Source: Pyropia yezoensis (lineage: Eukaryota; Rhodophyta; Bangiophyceae; Bangiales; Bangiaceae). From it: 64,000 bases of DNA. The stretch spans positions 38,788,894-38,852,893 of the forward strand of contig CM020618.1 in the NCBI GenBank assembly GCA_009829735.1, in the 5' to 3' direction. A program made the translations under genes and the position numbers. Within the stretch, counting starts at the first letter, position 1. The number at the start of each line of letters is the position of its first letter. This document shows, piece by piece, positions 43,274-55,207 of the stretch. The notes under the pieces are model-generated. The model worked only from the letters and a program-made list of their open reading frames with translations. It did no database searches and was not told the origin of the DNA.

Positions 43274-45049
43274 TCACACCGCCGCCACTGCCTTGGCGCG
43301 CGCAGCGCGCACGCCCAGTACGCCCTTCATCAGCACCGAACGAACGCCATAGTAGGGCAGCTCGTACAGCACATTGCGGGCCAGAGCAGCCGCACCCTGC
43401 GTGTTGTAGAGCACCTGCAGGGTCGACAGCGCCGACACGTCGCGGTGGACGATAGGATCCGCGTTCCACGGCGCAATCTCCTCCATACGGTGCGCGTAGT
43501 GAGCACGGTAGAACCGCGCGCCTGGGCGCGTGTTCGCCATGCAAGCCGTGAAGCTGAACGTCGAGTTGGAGATGGCCAGCACGTCGCACTGCGTGAGCAT
43601 GTACCAGTCAGGGAAAAAGCCTGCGCCCTTGCCCCGGAACGACTCGGGCAGCTCGAGGCCAGCCGCTTCCGACGTGATGGGGTTGTACTCAGCAAAATCG
43701 CGCAGTACCGCTTCCAGGTCGTCCGATGCGACACACAGCACTGGGTTCTCCAGCGTCGGCCACACCTTGGCCAGCCACTCCAAGTACCACGACGTGGGCG
43801 CGCAGTAACCAAACGAGCTCGCCGCAATCGTCTTGTAATCCCCAAGGCGCAGGTGCAGGCCCACCACCGTGCGCTTCACGCCACCGCGGCAGCGGAGCGA
43901 CTTGTCAAACGCAGCACGCAACGGCTCGGCCACCGCCGGCAAAGGCGTGAACGTGTTCTGGATGAGCGTCTTGTACGGCGCGTACGCGCGCGTATGCCAC
44001 TGGAACCAACCCCAGACGTCCACGTTGGCCGCAGGACGGGGCTGGTCCGCGTCCAGAATACACTCGGACAACTCCGGCACATCCATCCCAGCGTTAGACG
44101 CCTTGATGTAGTCGATAAAGTCCGACGTGAACGTCGAGTTGGCCTTCGTGTCACGGCTCTCCACCACCGCAGGGAACGGGCGCTTGACCTCCGGGTTGTT
44201 CAGCCCAAACAGACTGGCGCCCACCCAAGACGGCACCTGGATCTCCAGGTTGCCATGCTTGGCCGCATAGCAGCGCAGGAACGCGTATTGCAGCACCTGG
44301 TTGCCAAAGCGGCCAAGCTCCCCAAAGCCAGTCATTGTCACCACACCGGGGCCGTCGTACGGTGCCATAGGACTGATCTCAGGATGAGCGACCTTGGCCA
44401 CCTTGCCCAGCTCAAAGATGCGGCTGAGCGCAATCTCTGTGTCCGCCTTGTAGGCGACAGGCTCCGCGGCGGCATTTGACACCCCAGGCACAGGGCGCGA
44501 CACGTCAGGCACCACGGGCGCATCGACGACAGGGAGCGTCAGGTCGACGGGCTCAGGCGCCATGTCGGGTACCGCGCACAGGTCGCGCTCGATGGAGATG
44601 GCATCATCGTCGACGCGCACAGAAGAGCAAGGTACAAAGCGGTCGCCCTGAGTAGACGGCACACAGCCGTCGTCGTCAGAGGAAAGGCCGACATCGCTCA
44701 CGTCCAGGCTCTCCGACGGTGACTGCGGGGCGACAGCCAGTGCACCGCTAAGGCGGGTGACGAGGTTGTAGCCATCCGCACCCAGCAGCGCCGCAACCTC
44801 CGTCTCCGTTGCGTCCTCATGCACACCAGCCTTGGCGTACAGCAGGTCCAAAAGAGAAGCCAGCTCGCTGGCCTTGACTGATGCGGCAGTCGGCAGCTTG
44901 GCGCTGCCCAGCCCAGACACCTCGCAGGTGGCGCCAAAGCCGCCAGCACGACGCATCTTCTTTGTCACGGGCGGCTGCGCCGTCGCGTCAGCACAGGTAG
45001 AGGACCCCATCGGGGTGGTAGTGGTAGAGGTGGTCATGTCAACCGCCAT
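43274..45049 (-). CDS. Family GT11 glycosyltransferase (alpha-1,2-fucosyltransferase-like)
   Basis: Expected to move a sugar, fucose in characterised GT11 enzymes, from a GDP-sugar to a glycan. 591 residues from Met 45049. The first 235 residues are acidic, Ser/Pro-rich and match nothing I know. The GT11 domain follows: GELGRFGNQVLQYAFLRCYA (about 245), the nucleotide-binding HLRLGDY in the place of the family HxRxxD motif (about 395), and VLAISNSTFSFTACMAN (about 495). No signal peptide or membrane anchor is visible, unlike animal Golgi enzymes; bacterial members also lack one. The frame stays open to a Met at 45367, but those 106 residues are low complexity. The sugar donor and acceptor cannot be told from sequence. 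Confidence 0.8.
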   Translation of the reverse strand: MAVDMTTSTTTTPMGSSTCADATAQPPVTKKMRRAGGFGATCEVSGLGSAKLPTAASVKASELASLLDLLYAKAGVHEDATETEVAALLGADGYNLVTRLSGALAVAPQSPSESLDVSDVGLSSDDDGCVPSTQGDRFVPCSSVRVDDDAISIERDLCAVPDMAPEPVDLTLPVVDAPVVPDVSRPVPGVSNAAAEPVAYKADTEIALSRIFELGKVAKVAHPEISPMAPYDGPGVVTMTGFGELGRFGNQVLQYAFLRCYAAKHGNLEIQVPSWVGASLFGLNNPEVKRPFPAVVESRDTKANSTFTSDFIDYIKASNAGMDVPELSECILDADQPRPAANVDVWGWFQWHTRAYAPYKTLIQNTFTPLPAVAEPLRAAFDKSLRCRGGVKRTVVGLHLRLGDYKTIAASSFGYCAPTSWYLEWLAKVWPTLENPVLCVASDDLEAVLRDFAEYNPITSEAAGLELPESFRGKGAGFFPDWYMLTQCDVLAISNSTFSFTACMANTRPGARFYRAHYAHRMEEIAPWNADPIVHRDVSALSTLQVLYNTQGAAALARNVLYELPYYGVRSVLMKGVLGVRAARAKAVAAV

Positions 45050-48000
45050 GTCGGCTGCGGAGCAGCCGGCCGGATCTAAAACGAGTGGGTCCCGCCGTGA
45101 ACGTTGGATTGGCGGAAGAGCGCCTTGAACGGCATTCGCAAGGCAGTCAGCAGCGCACCACGATCGCCAAGGCGAGCGTGGGGCACCGCACCTTGGTGCT
45201 GGCGCTGCTTCCAGCCCCAAGGGCTGCTGCGGACAGGCGACGGTGAAGGAGGCGGTGAGGGGGATGGGGGGACGGCGGTGAAGACGGCTTGGAGGGTGGC
45301 GACGACGAGGAGCAAAGGCGAGCTCTGGCAGTCGAACGGTTGCGGTGCGACGAACAGCCGCTTCCAACCCGGGGGCGCCGCGAGCTTATGTGCCCGCTTC
45401 GTAGGCGAGCTGGAGGGGCAGCCTACCCCCCCAGAGGGCCCTCCAGGCCATGGTGGCGGGTCTGCGGCCCCCCCACAGGAGCGTGAGGGGGGGCGCTGGG
45501 ACAAGGGCGGCGGGCTGTGGTTCACCAGGAGTGTCCGATAGGGGGGTGCTGGCCGCACAAGCTCGTCCGCTGTGGTATCACATGCCAGCATTCCATAGGC
45601 CTGGATCCGGCCCCCTGTCCGGCCCCCAACCCGCCACTCGCCGTTCGGTGCAAAGCGCGGGCCGGGCCTCCAGCCGGAGGAGGGTCAGGCTGGAGCGGAC
45701 AGGCTCCCACTTTTTAGCCCCCCCCCCTGAGTGTGGGGTTCTGGAGGGGCCATCCCGCAGGGCCCCCGCTCCAGACGCTGTCGGGTGTGTGACTGCGAGG
45801 GGCTCGTCCAGAGCGGCGGCGGAGCACTGGCCAATCCCAGCGCCGAGCGGCGCCGCACGCCGTCCTCGTCGTCCTAGGACACGCGCTCCGCGGCTGGGGG
45901 TGGCGCTTGCGCCAGAGAAAAAAGCGGTCAACGGCCGCGCTCCCAAAGCCTGGACGCCACCGCCGTTGCTGGCCGCGAAATTCGTCTCTCTGAGCTGTGA
46001 TGACCAAAGATGTGGCGCCGACGCCAGCGAGGTGGGCCACCCATACCCCCCCCCACTTCCACGGCCGAGGGCGCGGGTGGCAGGCCAAGCGTGCGCTGTA
46101 CTGTACTGAAATTGTCATGGACTGTGCTGGGGTTCCCTCAAGCCACTCTCCGAGCCTGCACCGCCGTCGGCGCGCCTTTCAAACGGCGGGAAACAAGCGC
46201 AGCGATTGTGTGGGCCGCAGTCACTGCCACGAACCCCGTCACAGATGTAAGGGTGTCAACGTGACGGCTGGGCGGGCCCAGTCCAACGCACGACACTTTG
46301 GCGCGCCCACCCCATCCAGGCGCAGCCATAAATTGTGATGATCACCATCGAGTGGGGCTGGACCCGTCAATCGCCACCCCCGTTTCGTCAGCGTGCCGCG
46401 GCACGTCGGGAGAAACACGAAGAAGGGCCTCGGGCCGCCGCTGCGGAAGACGTCCGCGCAAGGCGCACCCCCCCGCCGCCTCCCACCCCCCCCCCGAATC
46501 TTTCACCACCGGCACCTCTTTTTTTGCGATCCGGGCGAAGACCCAACCCTCACCGCACCCTCCCCTCCCCTCTGCCATCCTGCCATCGGGTGACGTTGTT
46601 GGGAGGCGGCCAGCGTGTGGTGGGGTGGCGGGCTGGTGTCGTGCGCGGTCCTTGTCGTCGGCCCCTCGCCTCAGGCCTGTCGGCGCCCCCCCCGGGGTGC
46701 GCCGACAGGGAGGGGCCCCTCCCCCGCGCTTGTAGGAACGCGACCGCACGGCGCGCGACCAGAACGGGTCCTGTGTGCCCCACGGACCCAATTTCCACAC
46801 CGTCGTTTTTAATGCGGCGCGCCCGCCCACCCCCCAACAGCTGCAGCAGCTGCTGTTGCTGTAGGAGGTTGGCGTGGAGGGACCTTCATTGCTCTGGTGG
46901 TGGGAGGAGGGGGCCCCCTCCCCGGGGGGCCCCCCACGCACCCCCCCGGGGGGGGGGTGGACGACAGGCGCCGGCTCCTCCTTGACCTTTTCCCATTGGT
47001 GCTCCCGGCAATCACGTCTGGCAAAGCCGATACGCCGCGTCGTCGACGAGGAATGACCACACAATGGGTCGGTGAAAGTAGCGCAAGCGCACGTCGCGCT
47101 CAGGTACCTCTCAAGGGTGGGGCGTGGGGCTCACTGTGAGAGGCCACAACGGGCCAAACGCTGCACTGGTGGCACAGGTGGCGGTTCCAGGGGCGCACAG
47201 TCACACCAACCGGCTTATTCTGTACGCTGGTTCACGCACGCGCGAGGGCGGCGAGCCGTGTCGACCCGCCCTTGGGTGGCCCCCCGTTCCGCACCACCGA
47301 TGTGTACCCTTCGCCACCCTCACAGGCGGCTGGCTGTGCGATGTGTGGCCACAGCGGCCGACCAGAAGCGCCTGCACTGGCGGCACCAGGAGGAAGTGCC
47401 GCCGGCGCGCGTGCTAGCGCCGACACCTACAAAAAGGAGTCAGCGCGCGCAGTGCAAGGCGCCGGCCGCCAACCAGGATGCGCGGGCGGGCGGCGGCGAC
47501 CCGCAGTTCTCCAGGTCAGCCGCAGGCGGAGGACCTCTCACCACGACGACCGTGGACGTGGACGTTGCGCAGTGGGCGAAACGGGCGCGGCCCTTGTGAG
47601 GCGTGCGCGCGCCGCTCGAGCGGGGAGGGGGTGGGCAAAAGAATGCGTGCGGGGCACTGGTAGACAACGGGCGTTTCTGTCAAAACAATGTCCGCCGTCC
47701 ACCGCATGACAGGCCCGGCGTCGCATCTGCGAGGCGACGGGGGGGGGGTGAATCCAAGGCGCAAGTAGCGGTCCTTGTAGCGCCAAGTAGCGTCGGGGTG
47801 GCGTGCCCAAGTGTGTACTTGACGCTTCCGCTGGCTCTGCCAACTTTGCATGCATGCACATGGTAGTGACAACGTCGTAGCGCGGCTGAAGGATGCAGCC
47901 ACCACAGCGCTTCGGCGGTGGTGGCAGTAGCGCCTCGGGAGGTGGGCTGTATGCCTCAGGCGCCGTCCGCACCAGATGCCACAACCGCGGCACCAGCCGT

Positions 48001-49145
48001 GTGGCACTCTCCCGGCCAGACCCTGACAAGCGATCGCCCGGACGAGGTCACTGGGCAGGCAATCCGTAGCATGTATTTCGAAAGAGGGAGAGGGATGGGG
48101 GCGACGAGTGATGCCCCGCAGCACAAACACCACCTCTTCCCTTATCCGACACCCAAGCCGCTGCGGTCGCTCTTGGCGTGGCGCCCTCTTGACGGGGAAT
48201 ATGCAGTGGGGGCACGCACACCGTCACAGGCGACACGGGCACGTTTGGGGGCCACGGGCCGGAAAATCACGGACCCGAGCCGGCAGTGTGGGCCCGTCCC
48301 GGAGCGCCGCGTTTGCGCACCTGATGATCACGGGCGGCGAGCGTCGGACGGGTGCCCACGGGGCGGCCGGGGGCGGGCGGGGTCGCGGGGCGAAGAGGCG
48401 GCGGAGGCCGAGGGGGAGGCAAAGGGGGAAAACAAGTGCCCGTTGCGCTCGGGGGGACGACTTCGCACGAGGCATGTGGGCGCTGCGCCGCATTACGGCT
48501 GCCAATGCCGCGTGGGGCGGGTCGGGGCTGCAACTCTACCTGTCATGATGCGAGCCCTGTGGGCGTCCAGCAGCCGTCAGTGGGCAGGCAGCCGGCTTTG
48601 TAAACGCCTATGGCATTGTTTCCTTTTGTTGTCCCCTTCAGTCCTGTAGGCAATGAGTGGCAGTCATCACACTGTGGACGTCCAGTTCTCGCAAAAGTGG
48701 AGGGGGGAGCCATCACTGGAGGCACCCTCTCGACAGGCCACATCGGGGCCACCCACTCCCCCGGGGGCAACCTAAAAGGGGTGCGTCGAGCATTCGATGC
48801 TTGGACGGGAAGAGTCTTTCTCGACAGCGTCCCTGCGGCGACAGAGGCCACCGGCCTGCAGCTAAAGACATCCTATGGGCCCCCTGCCATCATGAACCCA
48901 CCGCTGGTGTGCACAGCTACAGCGGGATACCGAAGGCCCGGCACGGCCTGCCGGCGGCGGTGCGAGTCCAGTCCGCTTGGTGTAAATGAAGGTTTGTTAT
49001 GCACCCCCCTTCCGTCCCAGTCACGCATTGGCTAAGCCTGCCCCCCCCACCCCCACCCCATCCTGCTTCCTCTTGCTGCCCCCCGTCCCCCCCTCGCCCC
49101 TCCTCTTCCCTCATCCCCAACAACAGCATCCCCAGGCCGCCTAAC
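45050..49145. other. 4.1-kb gene-poor region
   Basis: I find no conserved protein, tRNA or mobile element here. Open frames are short, overlap on both strands and have Arg/Pro-rich composition. A strong C/G palindromic patch lies at 46913-46962. Two imperfectly similar stretches (about 47150-47200 and 47340-47400, sharing CTGCACTGG(T/C)GGCAC) hint at an old duplication. Confidence 0.5.
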
Positions 49146-50108
49146 TTAGGCCGCCGCGTTGAGGAACTGGTTGGTCCACCAAACAAACGGACGCACCTTG
49201 GTAAACACGTTTGGCTCCCCAAACGGACACATCTCAGGGGACCCCTCGGGGATGGCCCAGTAGGACGCCACCCCGTACAGCCGGTACTGGTAGGTGCCCG
49301 GCCCCGTCCAGCGGCGGTCCCACAGGGCGCCCCCCGTGTCGAGGTAGCAGAGGGACGTGTCTTCCAGGGACTCAAAGTTGGTGCACACCTGCCGGTCCAG
49401 CGCGAGCGGCCGGAACTCGCCCAGCAGCGCGTCGCACAGGTCCGGGTCGGTGATGGGCTGGAAGCCCGACCGTAGCTCCCGGACGCCGCCGCCCCACGCC
49501 GGCCCCGTGCCGGCGCTCGAGTTGGCCCCCCACCCAGAGATGCGCAGGCTGGGCGGCACGTACCCGTTGGGCGCCAGCTCAATCGGCACCACCCCGCTGT
49601 CGGCATAGTCGCTCAGCGCCGGGGGGTCCTGCAGCTCGAGCATGGCCAGGTCATTGATCTGCGAGGCGGGCTGGTACCACGGGTAGGGGGTGACCGCCGA
49701 GATGTTGAGGTACCACCCCTTGTACAGGTCCAGCCCGCCGACGCGCGCCTTCATTCCCGCCGTGACGCCGCAGCTGGCGGCGGTGAGGACGTGGCGCCGG
49801 CTGACCAGGCTGCCGGTGCAGAAAAAGGTGGACCCGTCCGCGTTGAACAGCTTGACCGCAAACGTCGCCCCCGACACCGCCTCCCCGCGACCGACAATGG
49901 CGCCGCCGCGGATGCGGCCGCGGCGGCCGCCGCCCGACCGGGGCGTCGGCGTCGGCGGCGTCACCGCCACGCCCTTGGTGACGTCCCCGTGGTCAAACGA
50001 GTACTTGACCGGCGGGTCCGCGGCGGCCGCGGGGGCGGCGGCGGCCAGGGCCGCTGCCGCCACCGTGACGGCGGCGAGCGCCGTCACCACCCACCGGGCG
50101 GGAGCCAT
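49146..50108 (-). CDS. Secreted trypsin-fold protein lacking catalytic His and Ser (pseudoprotease)
   Basis: 320 residues from Met 50108. Residues 1-30 are a signal peptide ending in poly-Ala, then a propeptide-like part, then the trypsin (S1/PA clan) domain starting IVGRG at 71. The place of the catalytic His, normally TAAHC, reads TAASC with Ser 112 (codon AGC). The catalytic Asp is kept (NDLAML, Asp 153). The place of the catalytic Ser, normally GDSGGPL, reads LDTGGAL with Thr 248 (codon ACG). Cys 97 and Cys 113 are placed to form the usual loop disulfide. Such proteins act in other lineages as binding or regulatory proteins, not enzymes. The leader before the start is strongly pyrimidine-rich. 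Confidence 0.88.
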   Translation of the reverse strand: MAPARWVVTALAAVTVAAAALAAAAPAAAADPPVKYSFDHGDVTKGVAVTPPTPTPRSGGGRRGRIRGGAIVGRGEAVSGATFAVKLFNADGSTFFCTGSLVSRRHVLTAASCGVTAGMKARVGGLDLYKGWYLNISAVTPYPWYQPASQINDLAMLELQDPPALSDYADSGVVPIELAPNGYVPPSLRISGWGANSSAGTGPAWGGGVRELRSGFQPITDPDLCDALLGEFRPLALDRQVCTNFESLEDTSLCYLDTGGALWDRRWTGPGTYQYRLYGVASYWAIPEGSPEMCPFGEPNVFTKVRPFVWWTNQFLNAAA

Positions 50109-52115
50109 GGCGACCGTTGGAGCGGGGGGAGGGAGAGCGGGGGAGGGTGAAGGGTGGGAAGGGGGGCGGGGGGGGGTGGATGGAAAAAAGACGGGAAAAG
50201 GGAGAGGGATGGGGAGGGTCGAGGAGAAAGAGAGCGCACGCCACCACCGGCGGGTCTCGTGGGCGCCAATGAATGATGGAATGCCTGGACGAGATGGGTT
50301 CTCCCCTCGGTGGGTCTCGGCGGCCGGACTATGTAGCATGCGCGGGCACGGCGCGCAGGGGGAGGAGGCACCCTCCAACCCCCCCCCCCCGCTCCCCCCT
50401 CCCTCCTCCACCTCGCCACCCCGTGCCGCCGAGCAGGCAGTCCGTGGGAGCGCCCGACGCCCCTCCCCCTCGCCCGGCCGCGACCGCCTGGCGGCTGCCC
50501 GGTCGCCGCCGGCTCCCCCGCCGGCAACCCCCGCACGGCACGGCGGGCGACGAGCCACCCCCGCGTGGCAGCGGTGACGAAAGGACGGCGACGCCACCCC
50601 CCCCCCCCCACCCCCCCCACCCCCCCCCCCACCGCGACAGCGACCGGCCACATGACACCCCCGGTGGCCTGACACCGGGTTACGGGCGGCAGCGGCGCTC
50701 CCACGGCCACCACCCCCCCCCGGCCACACGCCCCTGCCCACGTGGCTGTGTTGCTTGCACGGCCCACGCCGCCACCCCCCTGCCGGGTGTCCTCCGGCGC
50801 ATCCCCCAGCGAGGCGGAGGCAGCGGCGGGGGGCCCAGAGGCGGGGGGGCGGGGCGGAAGGGGGGGGGGGGGGGGCGGGAACGACGCTTTCCCGACACCC
50901 ACCCCCGTCGCTCTGCACGGTCCTCCCCGTCACGACCCGGCGCTGCTGCTGCCCAACGTGCCTGCTGCCCTTGCCCCCGCCCTGCTGCGTGCTGGCCACA
51001 TCACGTGTGTGCAGGGGGAGGTGGGGGGCGGTGGTGATGGCAGCCCTGATGACACCAGCCGTGGGGGCGGCGGGGGGGTGGGGAGGAGGTGCGCCGCGCG
51101 TCGACGCGACGCGTCGGCGGTGCGCCAGCTGGGACCGGCGGCGCGGCGTCAAGGCCGCAGCGGGGGGGGAGGGGCAGCGCCCGCGGCCGGCGGGCGCCCG
51201 GCCACCGCCATACACCTTGCTGTACCGGCCACAGCGCGGCAGGCGGTCTGGGGGTGGGACCGGCCGGCCGGGGACGGGAGCGTGGGCGCGCGGCCGCGCG
51301 CGCGCCGCCACCGCCGTGCTGGCCACCACCACCGCCCTGTTGGCTGCGGCGCCGATTGACAGCCAAGCGTGGGGGCGAGCTGCCGCGGGGAGGTGTCTGG
51401 GCTTTTGTCTGGCCGGGTGACGGGGCTGGAGGAGGGGGGGGGGGGGGGGGGGGGGGAGGCAGGGGTGGGGGGGGTCGGGGTGCTCCTCCCCCGCGTGTCT
51501 GGCGGGCGAGTGGATCGGGGGCAGCAGGGGCGACCGTCATTCGGCTGTGCAGTGGGGATCCTGATCCTGAGGCATCGTCAACAAGGCGGCACGACGACGC
51601 GGATCTGCGTGTGGGCAAGCGCAGGCATGCCCTCGTCCCATCCCCAACTCCCGCCAATTTTCCGTCTCGTACAATTTTCGATGGTTCCACAGCGTGGGAC
51701 AAAATGTTTTCGGTATACCATGGACAAGTTTGAGTGGGAGTTCATCGTAGTTGATGGTCTGTTCGTGATCAAGTCCCCAAACTGGGGGCTTGGCCAGGAG
51801 CCAACGACGCCGGCGTGACGGTGGCCACTCCCCTCGACCACGCCGCCCACCGCGGCGAGCCGCTTCCACCAGCGTCCCGCCGCCAGCCCCGCCCTGCCCG
51901 TGGCCGCGCCGCAGCCGTGCCATTCCAGGTGGGGGGCGCCCCCTTGGGATACATCAACCGCCCCTGCTCGCCTGCGGCCGTCGCCCCCACGCCCGGTGCA
52001 GCCCTCTGCTTCCCCCCCCCCGCCGCCCCCCCGCGGCCGCGTCGGCCTGGGCGGGCCCCGCCGCCGTTTCGCGGGTGGCCCCGACGGGGCGTCGGCCCCC
52101 CTGCACACCAGGGCC
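50109..52115. other. Divergent intergenic region between the trypsin-fold gene and mitochondrial EF-G
   Basis: Holds the promoters of both genes. 50109-50230 is purine-rich here, i.e. the pyrimidine-rich leader of the minus-strand gene. G/C tracts lie near 50381-50390, 50600-50632, 50861-50876 and 51437-51457. An AT-richer patch at 51650-51790 precedes EF-G. No other gene is supported. Confidence 0.55.
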
Positions 52116-52681
52116 ATGGCCGGGGTGGTGCGGATAGCGGGCCGGCGGGTGCCGCGGCTGCTGCAGGCTCCCCGGCTGCCTGCCGCCGCGGGCGGCGTGC
52201 GGACGACGCGCGCCGCCACAACCACCGCTGCCGTCGCGCTGGCGTGGCGGCGCGGCCCGGCCGCCGCCCCGCCGGCGGCCGCGGTGGCCGCCACGGCGGC
52301 CCTGTCGACCAGCGCGTGGACCAGGCAGGCCCCGTCGGCGGCCGCCGCCGCCACGCCCGCTGCCGCGCCGCGCGCCGCTGCCGCTGGGGGAACCACCCCC
52401 GCCGCCGCCGCTGCCACCGCCGCCGCCGCGGCCGCTGCGCCGCCCCGGGCGGTGGACCCCGCCATGCTGCGGCGGCGCAACATTGGCATCAGCGCGCACA
52501 TTGATTCGGGCAAGACCACCCTCACCGAGCGGGTCCTCTTCTACACTGGCCGCATCCGAGCCATCCATGAGGTGCGGGGCAAGGACGGCGTCGGCGCCAA
52601 GATGGACTCGATGGACCTGGAGCGGGAAAAGGGCATCACCATCCAGTCGGCGGCAACGTCGGCCACCTGGGGCGACGCGGA

Positions 52682-52717
<36 letters not shown>

Positions 52718-54725
52718 TACGATTGAGGTGGAGCGCGCGCTGCGCGTCCTCGACGGCGCCGTCCTCGTCCTGTGTGCCGTGTCGGGAGTGCAGTCGCAGT
52801 CGCTGACGGTGGACCGGCAGATGAAGCGCTACCGGGTGCCCCGGATTACGTTTATCAACAAGCTGGACCGGGCGGGCTCGGACCCGGCGCGGGTCATTAA
52901 GCAGCTGCGAACCAAGTTCCACATTGCCGCTGCCGCCGTGCAGGTCCCCATTGGCCTCGAGGCGGACCTGTGTGGGGTGGTGGACGTCATCACCCGGCAG
53001 GCTATCTACTTTGATGGCCCCAACGGGGAGTCGATCCGTCGCGAAGCGGTGCCTGCAGAGATGGAAGCGGCTGTCGAGGCCACCCGCGCCGAGCTCGTTG
53101 AGACCCTTGCCGACGTAGATGAGGAGTTGGGTGACCTCTTCCTGGCCGAAGAGGCCATCTCGGAGGACCAGATTGTTGCTGCCATCCGCCGGGCTACCAT
53201 TGCGCGCACCTTTACGCCCGTCCTGCTCGGGTCGGCTTTGAAGAATACTGGCGTCCAGACGCTGTTGGACGGGGTGGTGGCGTACCTGCCCCACCCTGCG
53301 GACGTATACAACACAGCGGTGCTTCTGGAAAAGGCAGGGCGGCGGGGACGGCGGTCCGGGGGGGGGGCGATGGCCGCGGCTTTGGCAGATGAGGCGGGGG
53401 GGGAGTCTGCCGAAGCCACCGCCGCGGTGGTCGTCGACGGCGATGGCTCTGCCGACGGTGCGCCGTCAGGGGAGGCGGCGGCGGCTGCGGCGGCTGTGGC
53501 GGAGCGGTCCTTTGAGCTGGTACCCGACACGGCGGCGCCACTCGTTTCGCTCGCGTTCAAACTGGAGGATGGCCGCTTTGGCCAGCTCACCTACATCCGC
53601 GTCTACCAGGGTGTGCTCCGGCGTGGCTCCTCTGTCCTCAACGTTCGCACCGGCAAGCGCACCAAGGTCCCCCGGCTGGTCCAGATGCACTCGTCCGAGA
53701 TGACGGACATTGACGCTGCCCCTGCCGGGGACATCTGCGCCATGTTTGGCCTGGAATGCGCTTCGGGTGACACGTTTGTGGACGCCGACAATGGGCCGCT
53801 GGTGTCCCTCGAGTCGCTCCACGTGCCCGAGCCGGTCATCTCCCTGGCTGTTATTCCGGCAAAACGGTCTGACGGAGGGACGGCTTTCGCCAAGGCGCTG
53901 GCACGCTTTTCGCGCGAGGACCCGACCTTTCGGGTTGCCCTCGACCCCGAGTCCAAAGAGACCATCATCTCGGGCATGGGCGAACTGCACCTCCAAATCT
54001 ACGTGGCACGCATGCAGCGCGAGTATGGGGTGGATGTGACGGTGGGGGCGCCCAAGGTGAACTATCGCGAGACCGTCCAGCAGGACGCGTCGTTCAACTA
54101 TGTGCACAAGAAGCAATCGGGTGGGAGCGGCCAGTTTGCGGGTGTCATTGGGGACCTGGCGCCCACACCGGGGGGCAGCAAGGACAATGTGTTTGTGAAC
54201 AAGCTCGTCGGGAACAACGTGCCGCCCCAGTTTTTGCCAGCCATTGAGAAGGGCTTTCGTGAGGCGTGTGCAGAGGGCGCTCTCACTGGCCACCCGGTGC
54301 AGGGCGTGACGTTTACGCTGCGCGACGGGAAGGCGCACTCGGTGGATTCGAACGAGCTGGCCTTTCGGATGGCGTCGATCATGGGCTTCCGCCAAGCTTA
54401 CGGCGCCGCTGGCGGGACCGTCCTCGAACCAGTGATGCGGGTGGAGGTGGCGTCGCCATCCGAGTTCCAGGGCGGTGTGATGGGCGGCCTCAACCGTCGG
54501 CGTGCGGTAATTCTGGCGTCCACCACCCACGGCGACGACGTGACGATCGAGGCGGAGGTGCCCCTGGCGTCCATGTTTGGGTACTCGACGGAGCTCCGGT
54601 CGAGCACGCAGGGCAAGGGCGAGTACTCGATGGAGCTGCTGGAGCACCGCCCAGCATCGTCGTCGGAAATCAAAGTGCTCAAGGAGGCATACGAGGAGAA
54701 GAAGCTGGCGGGCCGCAAGCAATAG
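52116..54725 (+). CDS. GFM1: Mitochondrial elongation factor G (GFM1/mtEFG1)
   Basis: GTPase that moves the mitochondrial ribosome along mRNA. 869 residues from Met 52116. About 110 N-terminal residues are Ala/Arg-rich with almost no acidic residues, a mitochondrial targeting sequence. GTPase motifs: AHIDSGKTT (about 127), GITIQSA (about 173), DTPGH (about 194), NKLD (about 248) and SALKN (about 372). Domains II-V follow, with [11 protein letters not shown] and [20 protein letters not shown] as in mtEFG1. An Ala/Gly/Asp-rich insertion of about 60 residues (405-464) separates the G domain from domain II and is absent from the usual family. The frame stays open to a Met at 51900; 52116 is chosen because it starts the targeting sequence. 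Confidence 0.95.
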
Positions 54726-55207
54726 GCCTGCTACTGGTCGGGCGGGACGGGGTTTCAAGCCGTCCGTGCCGCTGGCTGTATCCGGCGCGCAGTCAACAGC
54801 GCGCTCGGCGTGCGGCGCTCGTCTCGGGTGTGAGATACGATGGGGCCGCGTTATCCCATCGCTGCACGGCACGGGTCGTCGGTTGCCGGTCAGCAGCCGG
54901 ATGACGGCCGGGGGATGGTCGGTTCGTGGCTGGGCGGAGTTGGTGGGGCAGGCCGCAGCGACGCTGCATAGGACGCTTGCCACCCACCAGGCTCGGAACG
55001 GGTGAGAGGGGTGTGTTGAAATAGAGTGGTCTGTCCCCCCCGCAGGTAGTGCAGTCCCAAGCCTCGCGGGCTAGGCAAACGTGCGGGTTTGTTCAGTCAC
55101 TTGAGGTCCGCTCGGCCGGGCGAGGCAGCAACTCCATATCACGCGCACAAGCACCCCCCCCACCACCTTCGGCACCCCGACCACCTTCCGCCCCCCCATC
55201 TTATCCC
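54726..55207. other. Convergent intergenic region
   Basis: Between the ends of EF-G and CysQ. No gene or repeat is recognised. Confidence 0.6.

Noticed and set aside
45050..45367. Upstream start for the GT11 gene
   Set aside because: 106 added residues are low complexity with no family match.
49146..51332. 728-codon version of the trypsin-fold gene
   Set aside because: The 408 residues before Met 50108 are low complexity; the signal peptide starts at 50108.
51900..52115. Upstream start for mitochondrial EF-G
   Set aside because: The added 72 residues are Pro/Arg-rich; Met 52116 begins a typical targeting sequence.
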